From Mycobacterium sp. E787 (lineage in GTDB: Bacteria > Actinomycetota > Actinomycetes > Mycobacteriales > Mycobacteriaceae), in contig NZ_LZKL01000062.1 in NCBI RefSeq assembly GCF_001668725.1, positions 1-64,000 of the forward strand: a stretch of 64,000 bases of DNA, given 5' to 3'. This document shows, piece after piece, positions 35,344-52,739 of this stretch. Positions within the stretch are counted from its first letter, which is position 1; each line of letters starts with the position of its first letter. The position numbers and the translations under genes are program-made. Under the pieces are notes generated by a model, which saw nothing but the letters and a program-made list of their open reading frames with translations, ran no database searches and had not been told where the DNA came from.

Positions 35344-36405
35344 TTAGGCCGGCCCGCCGCCCCCGCCCGGCTTCTGGTAGACGAGCCAGCGCATGTCAAT
35401 CGGGCAATCCTCACGCTCGACGTCGAACACGTCGAGGCCGCTGACCCACTCGGCGTACCAGCCCGTGGGCGGCCAGGCGCCAGCGGGCAGATGGGTCTGC
35501 TCGTAGTCGTACACCGAGTCGTCGGCGACGAGCTCGAGCGGTAGCCCCGCCACCGCGCTCGTCATGTCGTCCCGGGTGAAGATCATGCTGTAGGTCTGCT
35601 GCGCGAGTTCGATCGCTGCCTGGTCGGGCGTGTAGCCCGGCCGCGCCAGGAAGGTGTTGAACACCAGGCGCCCGCCGGGAGCCAGGCAGCGGGCGGCCAG
35701 TTGAAACAGGCTGCGAAGCTGCTGCGTCGTCCGGAAGTCGGGCACCACCTCGGAGAGCACGATCAGCTGGTAGTCGCAGCGCAGCGCATCCGTGCTCGCG
35801 AACACGTCGCGCTCGATCACACGCACGTCGAGTGACTCCCGTGCGGCCTCCGAGCGGAGGATGTCGGCGAACTTCGAGGTCATCTCGACGGCGTCTACCG
35901 GGTGGCCGCGCCGCGCCAGGGCCAGGGCGTTGCGCCCGGTTCCGGCGCCGACGTCGAGCACCCGACAGGCCCCGGGATCGGCCGCTTCCCCGGCCAGCGA
36001 CCACACGCGCGCGTCCGGCTCGGTGCCGAACAACGGCGGCTGGCGGGTGGCGACCCAGTCGTCGTAGGTCTCCGCAAGCGTCCGCCATTCGGCTTTGACG
36101 TGGTAGTTCAGCGTTTTACCGACGGGGCTTTCGTAAGAGATGACGATGTCCGAACGCGAGGAGGCGGCGTAAGCCTCGGCCAACTGACCCTCCAAGATCG
36201 CCCTGAGCTGGGCGAGTTCTTCGGCCGTGAACCGCACGCCGACGCCGGCGAAGACGGTGTCGCACATCCTGACGTACTCATCGAGCATGCCCGGAACGGC
36301 CGGCAGCCTGATCTGCCCGGTTGCCACCGCTCGGCGATGCAAGCGGCGGGCCATCGGTTCGCGCAGCTGCGCCGGATCGAACGATCTGAGGGTCGGATTC
36401 TCCAT
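35344..36405 (-). CDS. Class I SAM-dependent methyltransferase, family A copy 2
   Basis: 353 residues, the same length as the paralogue at 17861-18922 and alike throughout, including RVLDVGAGTGRNALALARRG (SAM motif I), VDAVEM, LDVRVIERDVFA, APGGRLVFNTFLA and WVSGLDVFDVERE. Differences cluster at the N-terminus and in the substrate-side loops after motif II, suggesting related but distinct substrates. Start ATG 36405 follows an AGGAGA ribosome site as in copy 1. It lies upstream of PE_PGRS 3 across the AT-rich island, and copy 1 lies downstream of PE_PGRS 1, so the pair brackets the PE_PGRS cluster. Substrate unknown. Confidence 0.87.
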   Translation of the reverse strand: MENPTLRSFDPAQLREPMARRLHRRAVATGQIRLPAVPGMLDEYVRMCDTVFAGVGVRFTAEELAQLRAILEGQLAEAYAASSRSDIVISYESPVGKTLNYHVKAEWRTLAETYDDWVATRQPPLFGTEPDARVWSLAGEAADPGACRVLDVGAGTGRNALALARRGHPVDAVEMTSKFADILRSEAARESLDVRVIERDVFASTDALRCDYQLIVLSEVVPDFRTTQQLRSLFQLAARCLAPGGRLVFNTFLARPGYTPDQAAIELAQQTYSMIFTRDDMTSAVAGLPLELVADDSVYDYEQTHLPAGAWPPTGWYAEWVSGLDVFDVEREDCPIDMRWLVYQKPGGGGGPA

Positions 36406-36491
36406 CAGGCTCTCCTAGGCCAGCCAGTCATGGGGCGAGGGTACGTCGTGCGGCAACCGTGCGGGCATCGTTGCGGATGACCGCGAGCGCG

Positions 36492-36854
36492 TCAGCCCTC
36501 GCTGACCTCCAGCGGAAGCGAGAACGTGCCGGCGCCGCCGGTCACCACGAACACCCAACGGCCGTTGATCGGCAGGCGAACCTCGATATCGAAGTAGGCG
36601 AAACCGATTTCGGCACCGGCGGCGGCCTCGGGCAGCTCGTAGTCGATGGTGAGCGACTTGCCGTCCGTCGGGGGCCGGATCTCGAGCTCGATCAGGCGGA
36701 CCGGGCTGTCGGTCTCGACCTGGGTGAGCACCACAAGGACAAACTGGGCGACCCGGTCGGCGGCGACCCGGAACCCGGCAAGCGCACCGCCGGTGACGGT
36801 GAGCTTGTTGTCCACGACCGAAGCTGCTTCGGCGAGGAACGCCCCGGTGATCAC
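36492..36854 (-). CDS. Small conserved-looking hypothetical protein
   Basis: 120 residues, no signal peptide. The pattern is all-beta: FLAEAASVVDNKLTVTGGAL, then FVLVVLTQVE, IELEIRPP, a middle LTIDYELPEA and a closing RLPINGRWVFVVTGGAGTFSLPLEV. It looks like a single beta-sandwich; I do not recognise the family with confidence. The start is GTG 36854, well supported by TAACTT (36862-36867, gene strand) ending exactly 7 nt upstream with no ribosome site. It is divergent from the nuclease-helicase gene, whose leaderless promoter lies about 85 bp away. Confidence 0.7.
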   Translation of the reverse strand: MITGAFLAEAASVVDNKLTVTGGALAGFRVAADRVAQFVLVVLTQVETDSPVRLIELEIRPPTDGKSLTIDYELPEAAAGAEIGFAYFDIEVRLPINGRWVFVVTGGAGTFSLPLEVSEG

Positions 36855-36861
36855 CCCGCCG

Positions 36862-36867
36862 AAGTTA
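36862..36867 (-). promoter_or_regulatory. Leaderless -10 box of the small hypothetical gene
   Basis: TAACTT on the minus strand ends 7 nt before GTG 36854. Confidence 0.5.
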
Positions 36868-36951
36868 AACCGCTAGGTCGGCCTTCAGCAAGGGCTGAAT
36901 TTCCGTTGCTCACGTGGCGCGGCGAGCCGCCTTCGTGTCGGACGGCTCGCC

Positions 36952-36957
36952 TACTGT
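36952..36957 (+). promoter_or_regulatory. Leaderless -10 box of the nuclease-helicase gene
   Basis: TACTGT ends 7 nt before GTG 36965 with no ribosome site, fixing the start codon. Confidence 0.55.
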
Positions 36958-36964
36958 TGCGGCT

Positions 36965-39900
36965 GTGTTCGTGGCCGACGGCAGCATCGTCTACAGCGCG
37001 TCGGACCTCGCGGCGGCCGCAAATTGCGAATACGCCCTGCTCAGGGACCTCGACGCGCAACTCGGCTGGGCCCCCTCGATCGGCGTCGAGGACGAACTGC
37101 TCGCGCGAACCGCCGCCCTCGGCAGCGAGCACGAACGGCGGCGTCTTGACCGATTGCGCGACGAGTTCGGGGACGGGGTCGCCCTCATCGGGAGGCCGGC
37201 CTACACCCTCGCCGGGCTGACGGCCGCCGCCGAGGCGACCCGGCGCGCCATCGCCGGGCGCGCGCCCGTGGTGTATCAGGCCGCGATGTTCGACGGCCGC
37301 TTCGTCGGCTTCGCCGACTTCCTGGTGCTCGACGGCGAGCACTATCGGGTCACCGACACCAAGCTGGCCCGCTCGGCCAAGGTCACCGCCCTGCTGCAGC
37401 TGGCGGCCTACGCCGACACGCTGGCCGGCTCGGGTGTGCCGGTGGCGCCGGAGGCCGAATTGGAACTGGGCGACGGCACCATCGCGCGCTACCGGGTCGG
37501 GGACCTGATTCCCGTATACCGTTGGCAGCGAGCGCATTTGCAGCGGCTGCTCGACGAGCATCACGCCGCGGGCAGCCCGGTGCGCTGGGACGACGACGGC
37601 GTGGCCGCGTGCTTTCGCTGCCCGTTGTGCGTCGAGCAGCTGCGCGCCACCGACGACCTGCTGCTGGTCGCCGGAATGCGAATCGGCCAGCGCGACAAGC
37701 TCATCGACGCCGGCATCGCCACGATCGCCGAACTGGCCGACCACGCCGGCCCGGTGCCCGGGCTGACATCCGGCGTCCAACACAAGCTGACGGCGCAGGC
37801 CAACATCCAACTCCGCCAACGTGATACCGGCATCCCGCAATTCGAGATCGTCGACCCGCAGCCGCTGACCCTGCTGCCCGAGCCGGACCCTGGTGACCTC
37901 TTCTTCGACTTCGAGGGCGACCCGCTGTGGACGGCCGACGGACGCGACTGGGGACTGGAATATCTCTTCGGCACCCTGGACGCCGGCGGCAACTTTCACC
38001 CCCTGTGGGCGCACGACCGGGCCGGCGAACGCAAGGCCCTCACCGACTTTCTGGCGATGGTCAAGAAGCGCCGCAAGCGCCGGCCCAACCTGCACATCTA
38101 CCACTACGCACCCTACGAGAAGACCGCGCTGCTGCGCCTCGCCGGGCGCTATGGGGTCGGCGAGGACGAGGTGGACGAGTTGCTGCGCAGCGGCACCCTG
38201 GTCGACCTGTATCCGTTGGTGCGCAAGAGCATTCGCGTGGGTGCGGAGTCGTTCAGCCTCAAGGCGCTCGAGCCGCTCTACATGGGGGCGCAGCTGCGCG
38301 CCGGTGATGTGACGACGGCGGCCGAATCGATCACCTCGTATGCGCGCTACTGCGAACTGCGCGCCGCCGGCGTGCACGGCGACGCCGCGGCGGTGCTGCA
38401 GGAGATCGAGGACTACAACCGCTACGACTGCCGATCGACCCGGGAGCTGCGCAACTGGCTGATGCTGCGGGCCTACGAGGCGGGCGTGGTACCCGTTGGC
38501 GCTCAAGCGGTTCCGGAGGGCAACACCGTCGAAGACCGCGACCGGCTGGCGATGACGCTGTCGGCGTTCACCGGCGACGCCGGCCTCGGCGACCGCACAC
38601 CCGAGCAGACGGCCGTGGCACTGCTGGCGGCCGCGCGCGGCTACCACCGGCGCGAGGACAAGCCGTTCTGGTGGGCGCATTTCGACCGGCTGAACTTCCC
38701 GGTCGAGGAGTGGGCCGACGACACCGACGTCTTCATCGCCGAGGCGGCGTCGGTGAGCGCGGACTGGCACACCCCGCCCCGCGCCCGCAAGCCGCGCCGG
38801 GAAGTGCACCTGCGCGGGCAGCTTTCGCGCGGCGACCTGATGACCGACGTCTTCGCCCTCTACGAGCCGCCGGCCCCGCCGGGCCTGACCGACAGCCCCG
38901 ATCGGCGCGCGGCCGGCCGCGCCGAGGTCATCGCGGTCGACGACCCGGCGGTGCCCACCGAGGTGGTGATCGTCGAGCGGGCCGGCCGCGACGGCAACAC
39001 CTTTGACCAACTGCCGTTCGCGCTCGCCCCCGGCCCGCCGATCTCCACCGCGGCGCTGCGGGAGTCGATCGAATCGACCGCCGCCGCGGTGGCCACCGGG
39101 CTGCCGCGACTGCCGCGCACGGCCGTGGTCGACATCCTGCTGCGCCGCGCGCCCCGCACGCGCAGCGGCAGCCCACTGCCACGCGGCGCGAACACCATCA
39201 CCGACATCACCGCCGCCGCACTCGATCTGGACTCGTCGTACCTCGCGGTGCACGGGCCGCCCGGCACCGGCAAGACGCACACCTCCGCGCACGTCGTCAC
39301 GCGCCTTGTCACGCAACACGGCTGGCGCATCGGCGTCGTCGCGCAATCCCACGCCACGGTGGAGAACCTGTTGGGCTGCGTCCTCGATGCCGGACTGGAA
39401 CCCGCCCGGGTCGCCAAGAAACGCAACGACCACGCCGCCCCGCGCTGGCAGGAGATCGGCCCCGACGAGTACGCCGCCTTCATCGCGGCCAACGCCGGCT
39501 GCGTGATCGGCGGCACCGCATGGGATTTCGCCAACGCCAACCGGGTGCCGCCCGGCAGCCTGGACCTGTTGGTGATCGACGAGGCGGGCCAGTTCTGTCT
39601 GGCCAACACCATCGCGGTGGCGCCGGCGGCCGCCAACCTGCTGCTGCTCGGCGACCCCCAGCAGCTTCCCCAGGTCAGCCAGGGCACGCATCCGGAACCG
39701 GTCGACACGTCGGCGCTGGACTGGCTGGTGGACGGCGCCCGCACGCTGCCCGACGAGCGCGGATACTTCCTGGACCGCTCCTACCGCATGCATCCGGCGG
39801 TGTGCGCCGCGGTCTCCGCGCTGTCCTACGAGGGCAGGCTGCGCGCCCACGAGTGCGCCGCCGCGCGCCACCTCGACGGGTACCCGCCCGGCGTGCACGT

Positions 39901-40363
39901 GAGCGCCGTTGCCCACCAGGGCAACTCGACCGAGAGCCCCGAGGAGGCCGACGCGATCGCCGACCAGATCGGCCACATCCTGGGCTGTTCGTGGACCGAC
40001 GAGCGGGGCACCCGGCCGCTGACCGCCTCCGACGTGTTGGTGCTGGCGCCCTACAACGCGCAGGTGACGCAGATCCGCCGGCGGCTAGATTCCGCCGGGC
40101 TCGGCGACGTCCGGGTCGGCACCGTCGACAAGTTCCAGGGCGGGCAGGCCCCGGTGGTCTTCGTCTCGATGACGGCCTCGTCGGCCGAACTGGTGCCGCG
40201 CGGAATGTCGTTCCTGCTCAACAGGAACCGGCTCAACGTGGCCGTCAGCCGGGCGCAATACGCGGCGGTGATCGTGCGCTCGGAGTCGCTCACCGAGTAC
40301 CTGCCCGGTACACCGGCCGGCTTGATCGACCTGGGCGCTTTCCTGGCGCTGACGCGAGGCTAG
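36965..40363 (+). CDS. RecB-like Fe-S nuclease / RNase H-like / SF1 helicase fusion (Rv1251c type)
   Basis: 1132 residues, apparently three enzymatic modules. The N-terminal TM0106-type RecB-like nuclease has FADFLVLDG and [12 protein letters not shown] (about 115-150). Cys21 before it, and Cys216, Cys219 and Cys222 after it (CFRCPLC), reproduce the one-plus-three cysteine layout of Cas4/AddB/Dna2 iron-sulphur nucleases. An RNase H-like domain runs from DLFFDFEGD (about 313) to [12 protein letters not shown] (about 485). A C-terminal Upf1/Dna2-like SF1 helicase has GPPGTGKT (about 763), DEAGQF (about 871), GTVDKFQG and AVSRAQ (about 1094). A role in DNA processing or repair is inferred. Start GTG 36965 is set by the -10 box 7 nt upstream. 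Its stop overlaps the convergent MFS gene stop. Confidence 0.92.
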   Translation: MFVADGSIVYSASDLAAAANCEYALLRDLDAQLGWAPSIGVEDELLARTAALGSEHERRRLDRLRDEFGDGVALIGRPAYTLAGLTAAAEATRRAIAGRAPVVYQAAMFDGRFVGFADFLVLDGEHYRVTDTKLARSAKVTALLQLAAYADTLAGSGVPVAPEAELELGDGTIARYRVGDLIPVYRWQRAHLQRLLDEHHAAGSPVRWDDDGVAACFRCPLCVEQLRATDDLLLVAGMRIGQRDKLIDAGIATIAELADHAGPVPGLTSGVQHKLTAQANIQLRQRDTGIPQFEIVDPQPLTLLPEPDPGDLFFDFEGDPLWTADGRDWGLEYLFGTLDAGGNFHPLWAHDRAGERKALTDFLAMVKKRRKRRPNLHIYHYAPYEKTALLRLAGRYGVGEDEVDELLRSGTLVDLYPLVRKSIRVGAESFSLKALEPLYMGAQLRAGDVTTAAESITSYARYCELRAAGVHGDAAAVLQEIEDYNRYDCRSTRELRNWLMLRAYEAGVVPVGAQAVPEGNTVEDRDRLAMTLSAFTGDAGLGDRTPEQTAVALLAAARGYHRREDKPFWWAHFDRLNFPVEEWADDTDVFIAEAASVSADWHTPPRARKPRREVHLRGQLSRGDLMTDVFALYEPPAPPGLTDSPDRRAAGRAEVIAVDDPAVPTEVVIVERAGRDGNTFDQLPFALAPGPPISTAALRESIESTAAAVATGLPRLPRTAVVDILLRRAPRTRSGSPLPRGANTITDITAAALDLDSSYLAVHGPPGTGKTHTSAHVVTRLVTQHGWRIGVVAQSHATVENLLGCVLDAGLEPARVAKKRNDHAAPRWQEIGPDEYAAFIAANAGCVIGGTAWDFANANRVPPGSLDLLVIDEAGQFCLANTIAVAPAAANLLLLGDPQQLPQVSQGTHPEPVDTSALDWLVDGARTLPDERGYFLDRSYRMHPAVCAAVSALSYEGRLRAHECAAARHLDGYPPGVHVSAVAHQGNSTESPEEADAIADQIGHILGCSWTDERGTRPLTASDVLVLAPYNAQVTQIRRRLDSAGLGDVRVGTVDKFQGGQAPVVFVSMTASSAELVPRGMSFLLNRNRLNVAVSRAQYAAVIVRSESLTEYLPGTPAGLIDLGAFLALTRG

Positions 40364-42102
40364 GCGCCGGACGAGTGCCGGCCGTAGCCCGAGGGTTCGT
40401 CGTCGAGCTCCGGCAGGTAGCGATGGCTCGGCGCGGCCATCGGGCGCGGTAGCCTTCCACCCTCGACATGAGAGCCGTTGTAGCGCAAGCTGATCAGCTC
40501 GGCGGTCGGCGGGGGCGCGTCGTCCGGTTCGCGAAGCAGGATGAATTCGACGTACTCGTCGTCGTCATAGTCGTCGTCGACGACGTCGTCCCCGTCCCAG
40601 GCGGCGGCCGCCGAACGCGCAGAGCCGAGCAAAAGCAGCGCGGCGATGATGCCGAACAACGCGATGAACGCCGGCAACAGCACCGATTGCGCCATCGCGG
40701 CCGAAAACGGCTCGCGCAGGAACTCGGGCAGTTGCGGGGAGGGCGCGTCGTCGCCGACCGGTGTGGCCGACGGCATCTCGGCACCGATCCGCCAGGTCAT
40801 GAACGCGGCCATGCCCGCGCTGCCGAGAACCGCGCCGAGCTGCCGCACCGCGTTGTACACGGCGGAGCCCGACCCGGCGAGGTCCGCGGGCAGGTTGCGC
40901 GTCGCGGTGGCCGTCAGCGGCGCCCACACGAAAGCGCTCCCGACGCCGATCACGGCGAACGGCAGCAGCAGCCGCCAGATCGGCGTCGACGGGGACATGT
41001 CGAACGACAGCCAGGTCAGCCCGATCGCCATCATCGAGAAGCCGAAACCGAGCACCGGCCGGGGGTGGTACCTGTCGACGAGCACGCCAGCGAACGGCGC
41101 CAGCACCCCGCCCGCGACCGCCATCGGCGCGATCACCAGGGCCGAGCGCGTCGGCGAGAGCCCGCACCCGGCCTGCAGGAAGAACGGCACCGGCAGCATC
41201 ATCGCCGTCGTCGCGAACCCGGTGATGGCGACCCCGGCGTTGCACACGGTGAAATCGCGGTCGGCGAACACGCGCAGCGGGATCAACGGCTCGCGGGTGT
41301 TGAGGGCCTGCCAGTAGACGAATGCCGACATGCAGCCGACGCCGGCGACGATCATCGCCCACACCCACGGCTGCCAGTGGCCGGCCTGACCCTCCTGCAG
41401 GCCGAACACGATCAGGAACATGCCCAAGCCGGACAGCCCGACGCCGACCAGGTCGAACCGATGCGCCTGGGTCGGCAGCGCGGGGACCAGCCACCCGGCC
41501 AGCGCCAGGCCGACGACGCCGATGGGGACGTTGACGAAGAAGATCCACTGCCAGCCCAGCCCGTCGACCAGCGCGCCGCCGGCCAACGGCCCGACCAGGG
41601 TGGCCACCCCGGCGGTGGCGCCCCACAGGCTCACCGCCACACCGCGCCGCTCGGGCGGAAAGATCTTGGTGATCGTCGACAAGGTCTGCGGGGTGAGCAC
41701 CCCGGCTCCCACGCCCTGCACCACGCGGGCGGCGATCAGCACGGCGGCGCTGCCCGACAACCCACACCACATCGACGCCGCGGTGAACACCGCGAGCCCG
41801 ATCAGGTAGAGGTTCTTGGTGCCGAACCGGTCGCCGAGCCGCCCGGCCACCAGCAGCACCACCCCGTATCCCAGCAGGTAGGCGCTGGTCACCCAGACCA
41901 CGGTGGCGTAATCGGTGTGCAGGTCGGCCTTGAGGGTCGGGTTGGCGATGACGACGATGGTCGAGTCGACCATGATCATGAAGAAGCCGACCATCATCGC
42001 CCAGAGCGCGGGCCAGGGGTCCCCAGGGCCGCGCGAGCCCACCGCCATCGCGGAGTTCCAGCGCGTCACGAAGTCGGCGCGTCGTGACCTCGCAATTGTC
42101 AT
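40360..42102 (-). CDS. DHA2-family MFS exporter (Rv1250 type)
   Basis: 580 residues with about 14 predicted helices (EmrB/QacA-type drug:H+ antiporter layout) and a long acidic C-terminal tail containing a run of Asp residues ([16 protein letters not shown]). Seen: [17 protein letters not shown] in helix 1 (motif D1), [14 protein letters not shown] (motif A), and ALLGPLAGG-like motif C in [16 protein letters not shown]. Substrates unknown. ATG 42102 is chosen because a GGGGGAGG ribosome site precedes it and the length matches the H37Rv protein; a longer frame to 42150 is unsupported. It is convergent with the nuclease-helicase gene, with overlapping stops. Confidence 0.9.
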   Translation of the reverse strand: MTIARSRRADFVTRWNSAMAVGSRGPGDPWPALWAMMVGFFMIMVDSTIVVIANPTLKADLHTDYATVVWVTSAYLLGYGVVLLVAGRLGDRFGTKNLYLIGLAVFTAASMWCGLSGSAAVLIAARVVQGVGAGVLTPQTLSTITKIFPPERRGVAVSLWGATAGVATLVGPLAGGALVDGLGWQWIFFVNVPIGVVGLALAGWLVPALPTQAHRFDLVGVGLSGLGMFLIVFGLQEGQAGHWQPWVWAMIVAGVGCMSAFVYWQALNTREPLIPLRVFADRDFTVCNAGVAITGFATTAMMLPVPFFLQAGCGLSPTRSALVIAPMAVAGGVLAPFAGVLVDRYHPRPVLGFGFSMMAIGLTWLSFDMSPSTPIWRLLLPFAVIGVGSAFVWAPLTATATRNLPADLAGSGSAVYNAVRQLGAVLGSAGMAAFMTWRIGAEMPSATPVGDDAPSPQLPEFLREPFSAAMAQSVLLPAFIALFGIIAALLLLGSARSAAAAWDGDDVVDDDYDDDEYVEFILLREPDDAPPPTAELISLRYNGSHVEGGRLPRPMAAPSHRYLPELDDEPSGYGRHSSGA

Positions 42103-42220
42103 GTCGCCTCCCCCTGGAACGAACCGCCGGATCGTCACCTTGCACCGCATTATCGCGCGTGGGGCAAGTCGGCTAACGCCGCGGGTTTTGCGTCCGACCT
42201 ATCTATTACGCCGGGCGGGT

Positions 42221-42226
42221 TAGCCT
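42221..42226 (+). promoter_or_regulatory. -10 box of the Rv1249c-like gene
   Basis: TAGCCT lies 14 nt before ATG 42241, followed by GGAAAGGA as a ribosome site. The same GGTTAGCCT context recurs upstream of kgd. Confidence 0.4.
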
Positions 42227-42240
42227 GGAAAGGACGCCAC

Positions 42241-43032
42241 ATGGCGGGAGAGGCCAGGAGAGGCGATATGCGGGCCCGACGGAACAGAGCTGCACATATG
42301 TCAAAGGCGGACCAGCCGCCGGCCGGCGCTGGCCGGCCCAAGGCATCGGCGCGCGCATTGGCGCAGGTCATCGAGCGCAGCACGCGGGTACACGGCCCGG
42401 CGGCCGAGGCCTACGTCGCGCGGCTGCGGCGGGCGCACCCCGGCGCCACCCCCGCCGAGGTCGACGCCAGGCTGGAGAAGCGCTACCTGGCCGCGCTGAC
42501 GGCCAGCGGCGCCGCCGTCGGTTCGGCCGCGACGTTCCCCGGGGTCGGGACGCTGACCGCGGTGTCCGCGGGCGCCGGGGAAACCGTGTTCTTCGTCGAG
42601 GCGACCGCCCTGTTCGTGCTGGCCAAGGCCGCCGTCTACAACATCCCGGCCGACCACCGGGAACGGCGCCGCGCGCTGGTGCTGGCGGTGCTGGTCGGGG
42701 ACGACAGCCGGCGCGCGATCGGCGAGCTGATCGGCCCCAGCCGCACCCAGGGCGGGTGGCTGGCCGAGGGCATGGCGTCGCTGCCGTTGCCGACGCTGGG
42801 GCGGTTGAACACCCGGATGCTCAGCTACTTCGTCAAGCGGTACACGGTGCGCAAGGGCGCCCTGATGTTCGGCAAGATGCTGCCGGTCGGCGTCGGGGCC
42901 GTGGTCGGCGGCGCCGGCAACCGGATGGTGGGCAAGAAGATCGTCCGCAACGCCCGGGAGGCGTTCGGCGTCGCACCCACGCGCTGGCCGAGCACGCTGC
43001 GGCTGTTGCCCCCGATCCACGAGGCCGGCTAG
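42241..43032 (+). CDS. Conserved membrane-associated protein (Rv1249c type)
   Basis: 263 residues, function unknown. A basic N-terminus is followed by a hydrophobic Gly/Ala-rich stretch (AALTASGAAVGSAATFPGVGTLTAVSAGAGETVFFVEATALFV, about 83-127) and a second weaker one near 220 (MLPVGVGAVVGGAGNRMVGKKIV). The hydrophobic core resembles EcsC-like proteins, but I cannot confirm it. ATG 42241 has a ribosome site; ATG 42298 is an alternative that would drop a basic 19-residue extension. Located just before kgd on the same strand, as in H37Rv, but kgd has its own 170-bp upstream region. Confidence 0.82.
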   Translation: MAGEARRGDMRARRNRAAHMSKADQPPAGAGRPKASARALAQVIERSTRVHGPAAEAYVARLRRAHPGATPAEVDARLEKRYLAALTASGAAVGSAATFPGVGTLTAVSAGAGETVFFVEATALFVLAKAAVYNIPADHRERRRALVLAVLVGDDSRRAIGELIGPSRTQGGWLAEGMASLPLPTLGRLNTRMLSYFVKRYTVRKGALMFGKMLPVGVGAVVGGAGNRMVGKKIVRNAREAFGVAPTRWPSTLRLLPPIHEAG

Positions 43033-43073
43033 TTCGCCTCCCCGGTCGCATTCGCGGATTGCCGGCAAAAGGT

Positions 43074-43079
43074 TAGCCT
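43074..43079 (+). promoter_or_regulatory. Putative kgd -10 box
   Basis: TAGCCT within AGGTTAGCCT, giving a leader of roughly 120 nt before GTG 43203. The sequence resembles one half of an IdeR box, but the other half is missing. Confidence 0.4.
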
Positions 43080-43202
43080 TTATTGGGGCGGCAACGTTCC
43101 AGGACCAACGCGGGTGTGAGGTGCCCCACCATCAGGGGCGCGGAGAGTCGCGGGCGCTGCGCGAGCGCTTGCAGGACACAAGAATTGAGGCGAACAGCGG
43201 CC

Positions 43203-46898
<3,696 letters not shown>

Positions 46899-46903
46899 GC
46901 CGT

Positions 46904-46960
46904 CGAATGTCGACTTGTTGTGCAGAAAAACAACTTTGAGCCACAACAAGTCGACGTTCG
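46904..46960. terminator. Bidirectional hairpin between kgd and methyltransferase B1
   Basis: Arms 46904-46922 and 46942-46960 form a 19-bp stem with one G-U pair; the core is GTCGACTTGTTGTG and its complement. The loop contains AGAAAAACAA. It sits between convergent genes and probably ends both transcripts. Confidence 0.8.
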
Positions 46961-46978
46961 CGCACTAATCGACTTCCG

Positions 46979-49468
<2,490 letters not shown>

Positions 49469-49526
49469 TCAGCCCGTCAAACGACGCGGTGGTGAGCTGT
49501 CTCACATCCGCCCCTTACCTCGCAGG

Positions 49527-49532
49527 ATTATG
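49527..49532 (-). promoter_or_regulatory. Promoter of methyltransferase B2 (duplicated)
   Basis: CATAAT on the gene strand is a near-consensus -10 with TTGCGC 18 bp upstream. The surrounding GCCCATAATCCTGCG and a nearby GGTCTTTGGCC block recur before copy 3. Confidence 0.55.
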
Positions 49533-49585
49533 GGCGGCGGCTCTCCACCGGCGCAAGGGGCCAAAGACCAACGCGCCGAAATCGC

Positions 49586-50863
<1,278 letters not shown>

Positions 50864-50977
50864 TCATGCCACACGCGCACCAGAGGCCAAAGACCACGCC
50901 GTGCCGCTTGGGCCCGTGTACGCCGTACCGCGGGTACCGGCTAGCCTCGACGCAGACTGAGTGACGGGAGAAGGCTC

Positions 50978-51805
50978 ATGAAGGGATTCGCCGGCAAGGT
51001 CGCCGTGGTCACCGGCGCGGGTTCGGGCATCGGGCAGGCGCTGGCCATCGAGCTGGCCCGCTCCGGCGCCAAGGTGGCGATCAGCGACGTCGACACCGAA
51101 GGCCTGGCGCAGACCGAGGAGCGGGTGAAGGCGATCGGGGCGGAGGTCAAGGCCGACCGGCTCGACGTCACCGAGCGCGAGGCCTTCCTGGCCTACGCCG
51201 ACGCCGTCGCCGAGCACTTCGGCAAGGTCAACCAGATCTACAACAACGCCGGCATCGCCTACACCGGCGACATCGAGGTCAGCCAGTTCAAGGACATCGA
51301 ACGGGTGATGGACGTCGACTTCTGGGGCGTCGTGAACGGCACCAAGGCGTTCCTCCCGCACGTCATCGCCTCCGGGGACGGCCACATCATCAACATTTCG
51401 AGCGTGTTCGGGCTGTTCTCGGTGCCGGGGCAGGCGGCCTACAACTCGGCCAAGTTCGCCGTCCGGGGCTTCACGGAGGCGCTGCGGCAGGAAATGATCC
51501 TGGCCCGCCACCCGGTCGCGGTGACCACCGTGCACCCCGGCGGCATCAAGACCGGGATCGCCCGCAACGCCACCGTCGCCGAGGGACTCGACCGCGACCA
51601 GCTGGCCAAGATGTTCGACAAGCGGCTCGCCAAGACCAGCCCGGAACAAGCCGCCCGCGTCATCCTGGACGCGGTCCGCAAGAAGAGGGCCCGGGTGCTG
51701 GTCGGGATGGACGCCAAGGTCCTGGACGTGATGGTGAGGTTGGCCGGTCCGTACTACCAGCAGCTGTTCGGGCCCGTCATGGGCCGCTTGATGCCCAAGC
51801 CCTAA
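50978..51805 (+). CDS. Short-chain dehydrogenase/reductase (Rv1245c type)
   Basis: 275-residue classical SDR using NAD(P)H. Seen: the cofactor loop VTGAGSGIGQA (11-21), Asp after the second strand (ISDVDTEG, suggesting NAD preference), NNAG, and catalytic Ser142 (NISSVFG), Tyr155 and Lys159 (YNSAK). Substrate unknown. ATG 50978 is preceded by GGGAGAAGG and by TAGCCT (50942-50947) as a probable -10 box. The C-terminus (VMVRLAGPYYQQLFGPVMGRL) is amphipathic and may touch the membrane. It ends at a hairpin shared with lpqZ. Confidence 0.92.
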   Translation: MKGFAGKVAVVTGAGSGIGQALAIELARSGAKVAISDVDTEGLAQTEERVKAIGAEVKADRLDVTEREAFLAYADAVAEHFGKVNQIYNNAGIAYTGDIEVSQFKDIERVMDVDFWGVVNGTKAFLPHVIASGDGHIINISSVFGLFSVPGQAAYNSAKFAVRGFTEALRQEMILARHPVAVTTVHPGGIKTGIARNATVAEGLDRDQLAKMFDKRLAKTSPEQAARVILDAVRKKRARVLVGMDAKVLDVMVRLAGPYYQQLFGPVMGRLMPKP

Positions 51806-51818
51806 CGCCTTCACCGCC

Positions 51819-51873
51819 GAGACTGCGCTCAGCGCGCCCGATCATGACCGAACCACGCGCTGAGCGCAGGCTC
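51819..51873. terminator. Bidirectional hairpin between SDR and lpqZ
   Basis: Arms 51819-51836 and 51856-51873 form an 18-bp stem with one mismatch (GCGCTCAGCGCG core). It sits between convergent stop codons; no T-tract follows. Confidence 0.75.
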
Positions 51874-51893
51874 GATGGTCGCGCAATCAAGCC

Positions 51894-52739
51894 CTAACGC
51901 CCCAGCGGGTGTTCGGCCAGCCAGCCGCCGGCCACCGCCTGCGGGTCGGCGCCGCCGGCCACCTGCCGGCGCATGTCGGCCAGGGCCGCGGTGTCCAGCA
52001 CCCCGGCCACCTCGTTGATCGCGAGCAGCTGCCGATCGCTCAGCGCGTTGCGCCGATACAGCGGCACCACGTTCTCGGCCCGGATGAGTGCGGGTTTGCC
52101 GTCGGCCAGCGCGACCAGGTCGGCGGGGCTGGCCGGGTCGGCGGCCGTCGTCCATCCCGCGGTCAGCTGACCGTTGCGCACCGCCGCGAAAAGCGCATCC
52201 TCCGAAGGGAATTGGCGCGCCGCGGCCAACCGGCAGGAACCGACCGCCAAGGGCGCCTGAAAGCCGTCGACGGCCCCGACGCTCAGCCCGTCGCAGTGCT
52301 TGGGCAGGCTGCTCAGGTCCGCGGTGAGGTCGTGGCCGCCCCAGGCCCCGGCGGTGGCCTGGGTGACCAGCAGCACCGGCTTGTCGTCGGCGGCGGTGGT
52401 GTAGTCGCCGGCCAGCACGCCCTCGGGCAACGCCGCGATCATCGCGCGGTAGACCTGCGCGTCGGACATCGCCGCCGCCCCGGGCTGTAACCGCTGCAAC
52501 GTCTGGCCGGTGAACGCGGGGACGACGGTGAAGGCGCCCGAGTCCAGCTTCGCCATCGGGTCGGCGTCGGTTTCGGCCCGCGCCCCGAAGCCGTATGACC
52601 GCAGCGCCGCCACGTAGATGGCGGCCAAGAGCGTCGACCCCGGCCGCGAGCCGACCACCAATTCCGGTGCCGGTCGGCGTTCGCCGCAGCCGGCCAGCGC
52701 AAGCAGCGCCGCCAGCAGCAGCGCGGCCAGCCTGGTCAC
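51894..52739 (-). CDS. lpqZ: Substrate-binding lipoprotein LpqZ (osmoprotectant-type)
   Basis: 281 residues. The signal peptide [17 protein letters not shown] ends at lipobox Cys18. The rest resembles the OpuAC/ProX-type periplasmic binding fold of glycine-betaine/choline ABC importers (ELVVGSRPGSTLLAAIYVAALRSYGF, then LPEGVLAGDYTTAADDKPVLLVTQ). No ABC permease or ATPase lies beside it, so its partner is elsewhere or it acts alone; the ligand is unknown. GTG 52739 overlaps the malic enzyme stop (GTGA), giving translational coupling. It is the last gene of mdh-mez-lpqZ. Confidence 0.88.
   Translation of the reverse strand: MTRLAALLLAALLALAGCGERRPAPELVVGSRPGSTLLAAIYVAALRSYGFGARAETDADPMAKLDSGAFTVVPAFTGQTLQRLQPGAAAMSDAQVYRAMIAALPEGVLAGDYTTAADDKPVLLVTQATAGAWGGHDLTADLSSLPKHCDGLSVGAVDGFQAPLAVGSCRLAAARQFPSEDALFAAVRNGQLTAGWTTAADPASPADLVALADGKPALIRAENVVPLYRRNALSDRQLLAINEVAGVLDTAALADMRRQVAGGADPQAVAGGWLAEHPLGR

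Noticed and set aside
43063..43081. IdeR (iron box) site upstream of kgd
   Set aside because: AGGTTAGCCT matches one half of the iron box, but the other half does not; the TAGCCT is better read as a -10 box.
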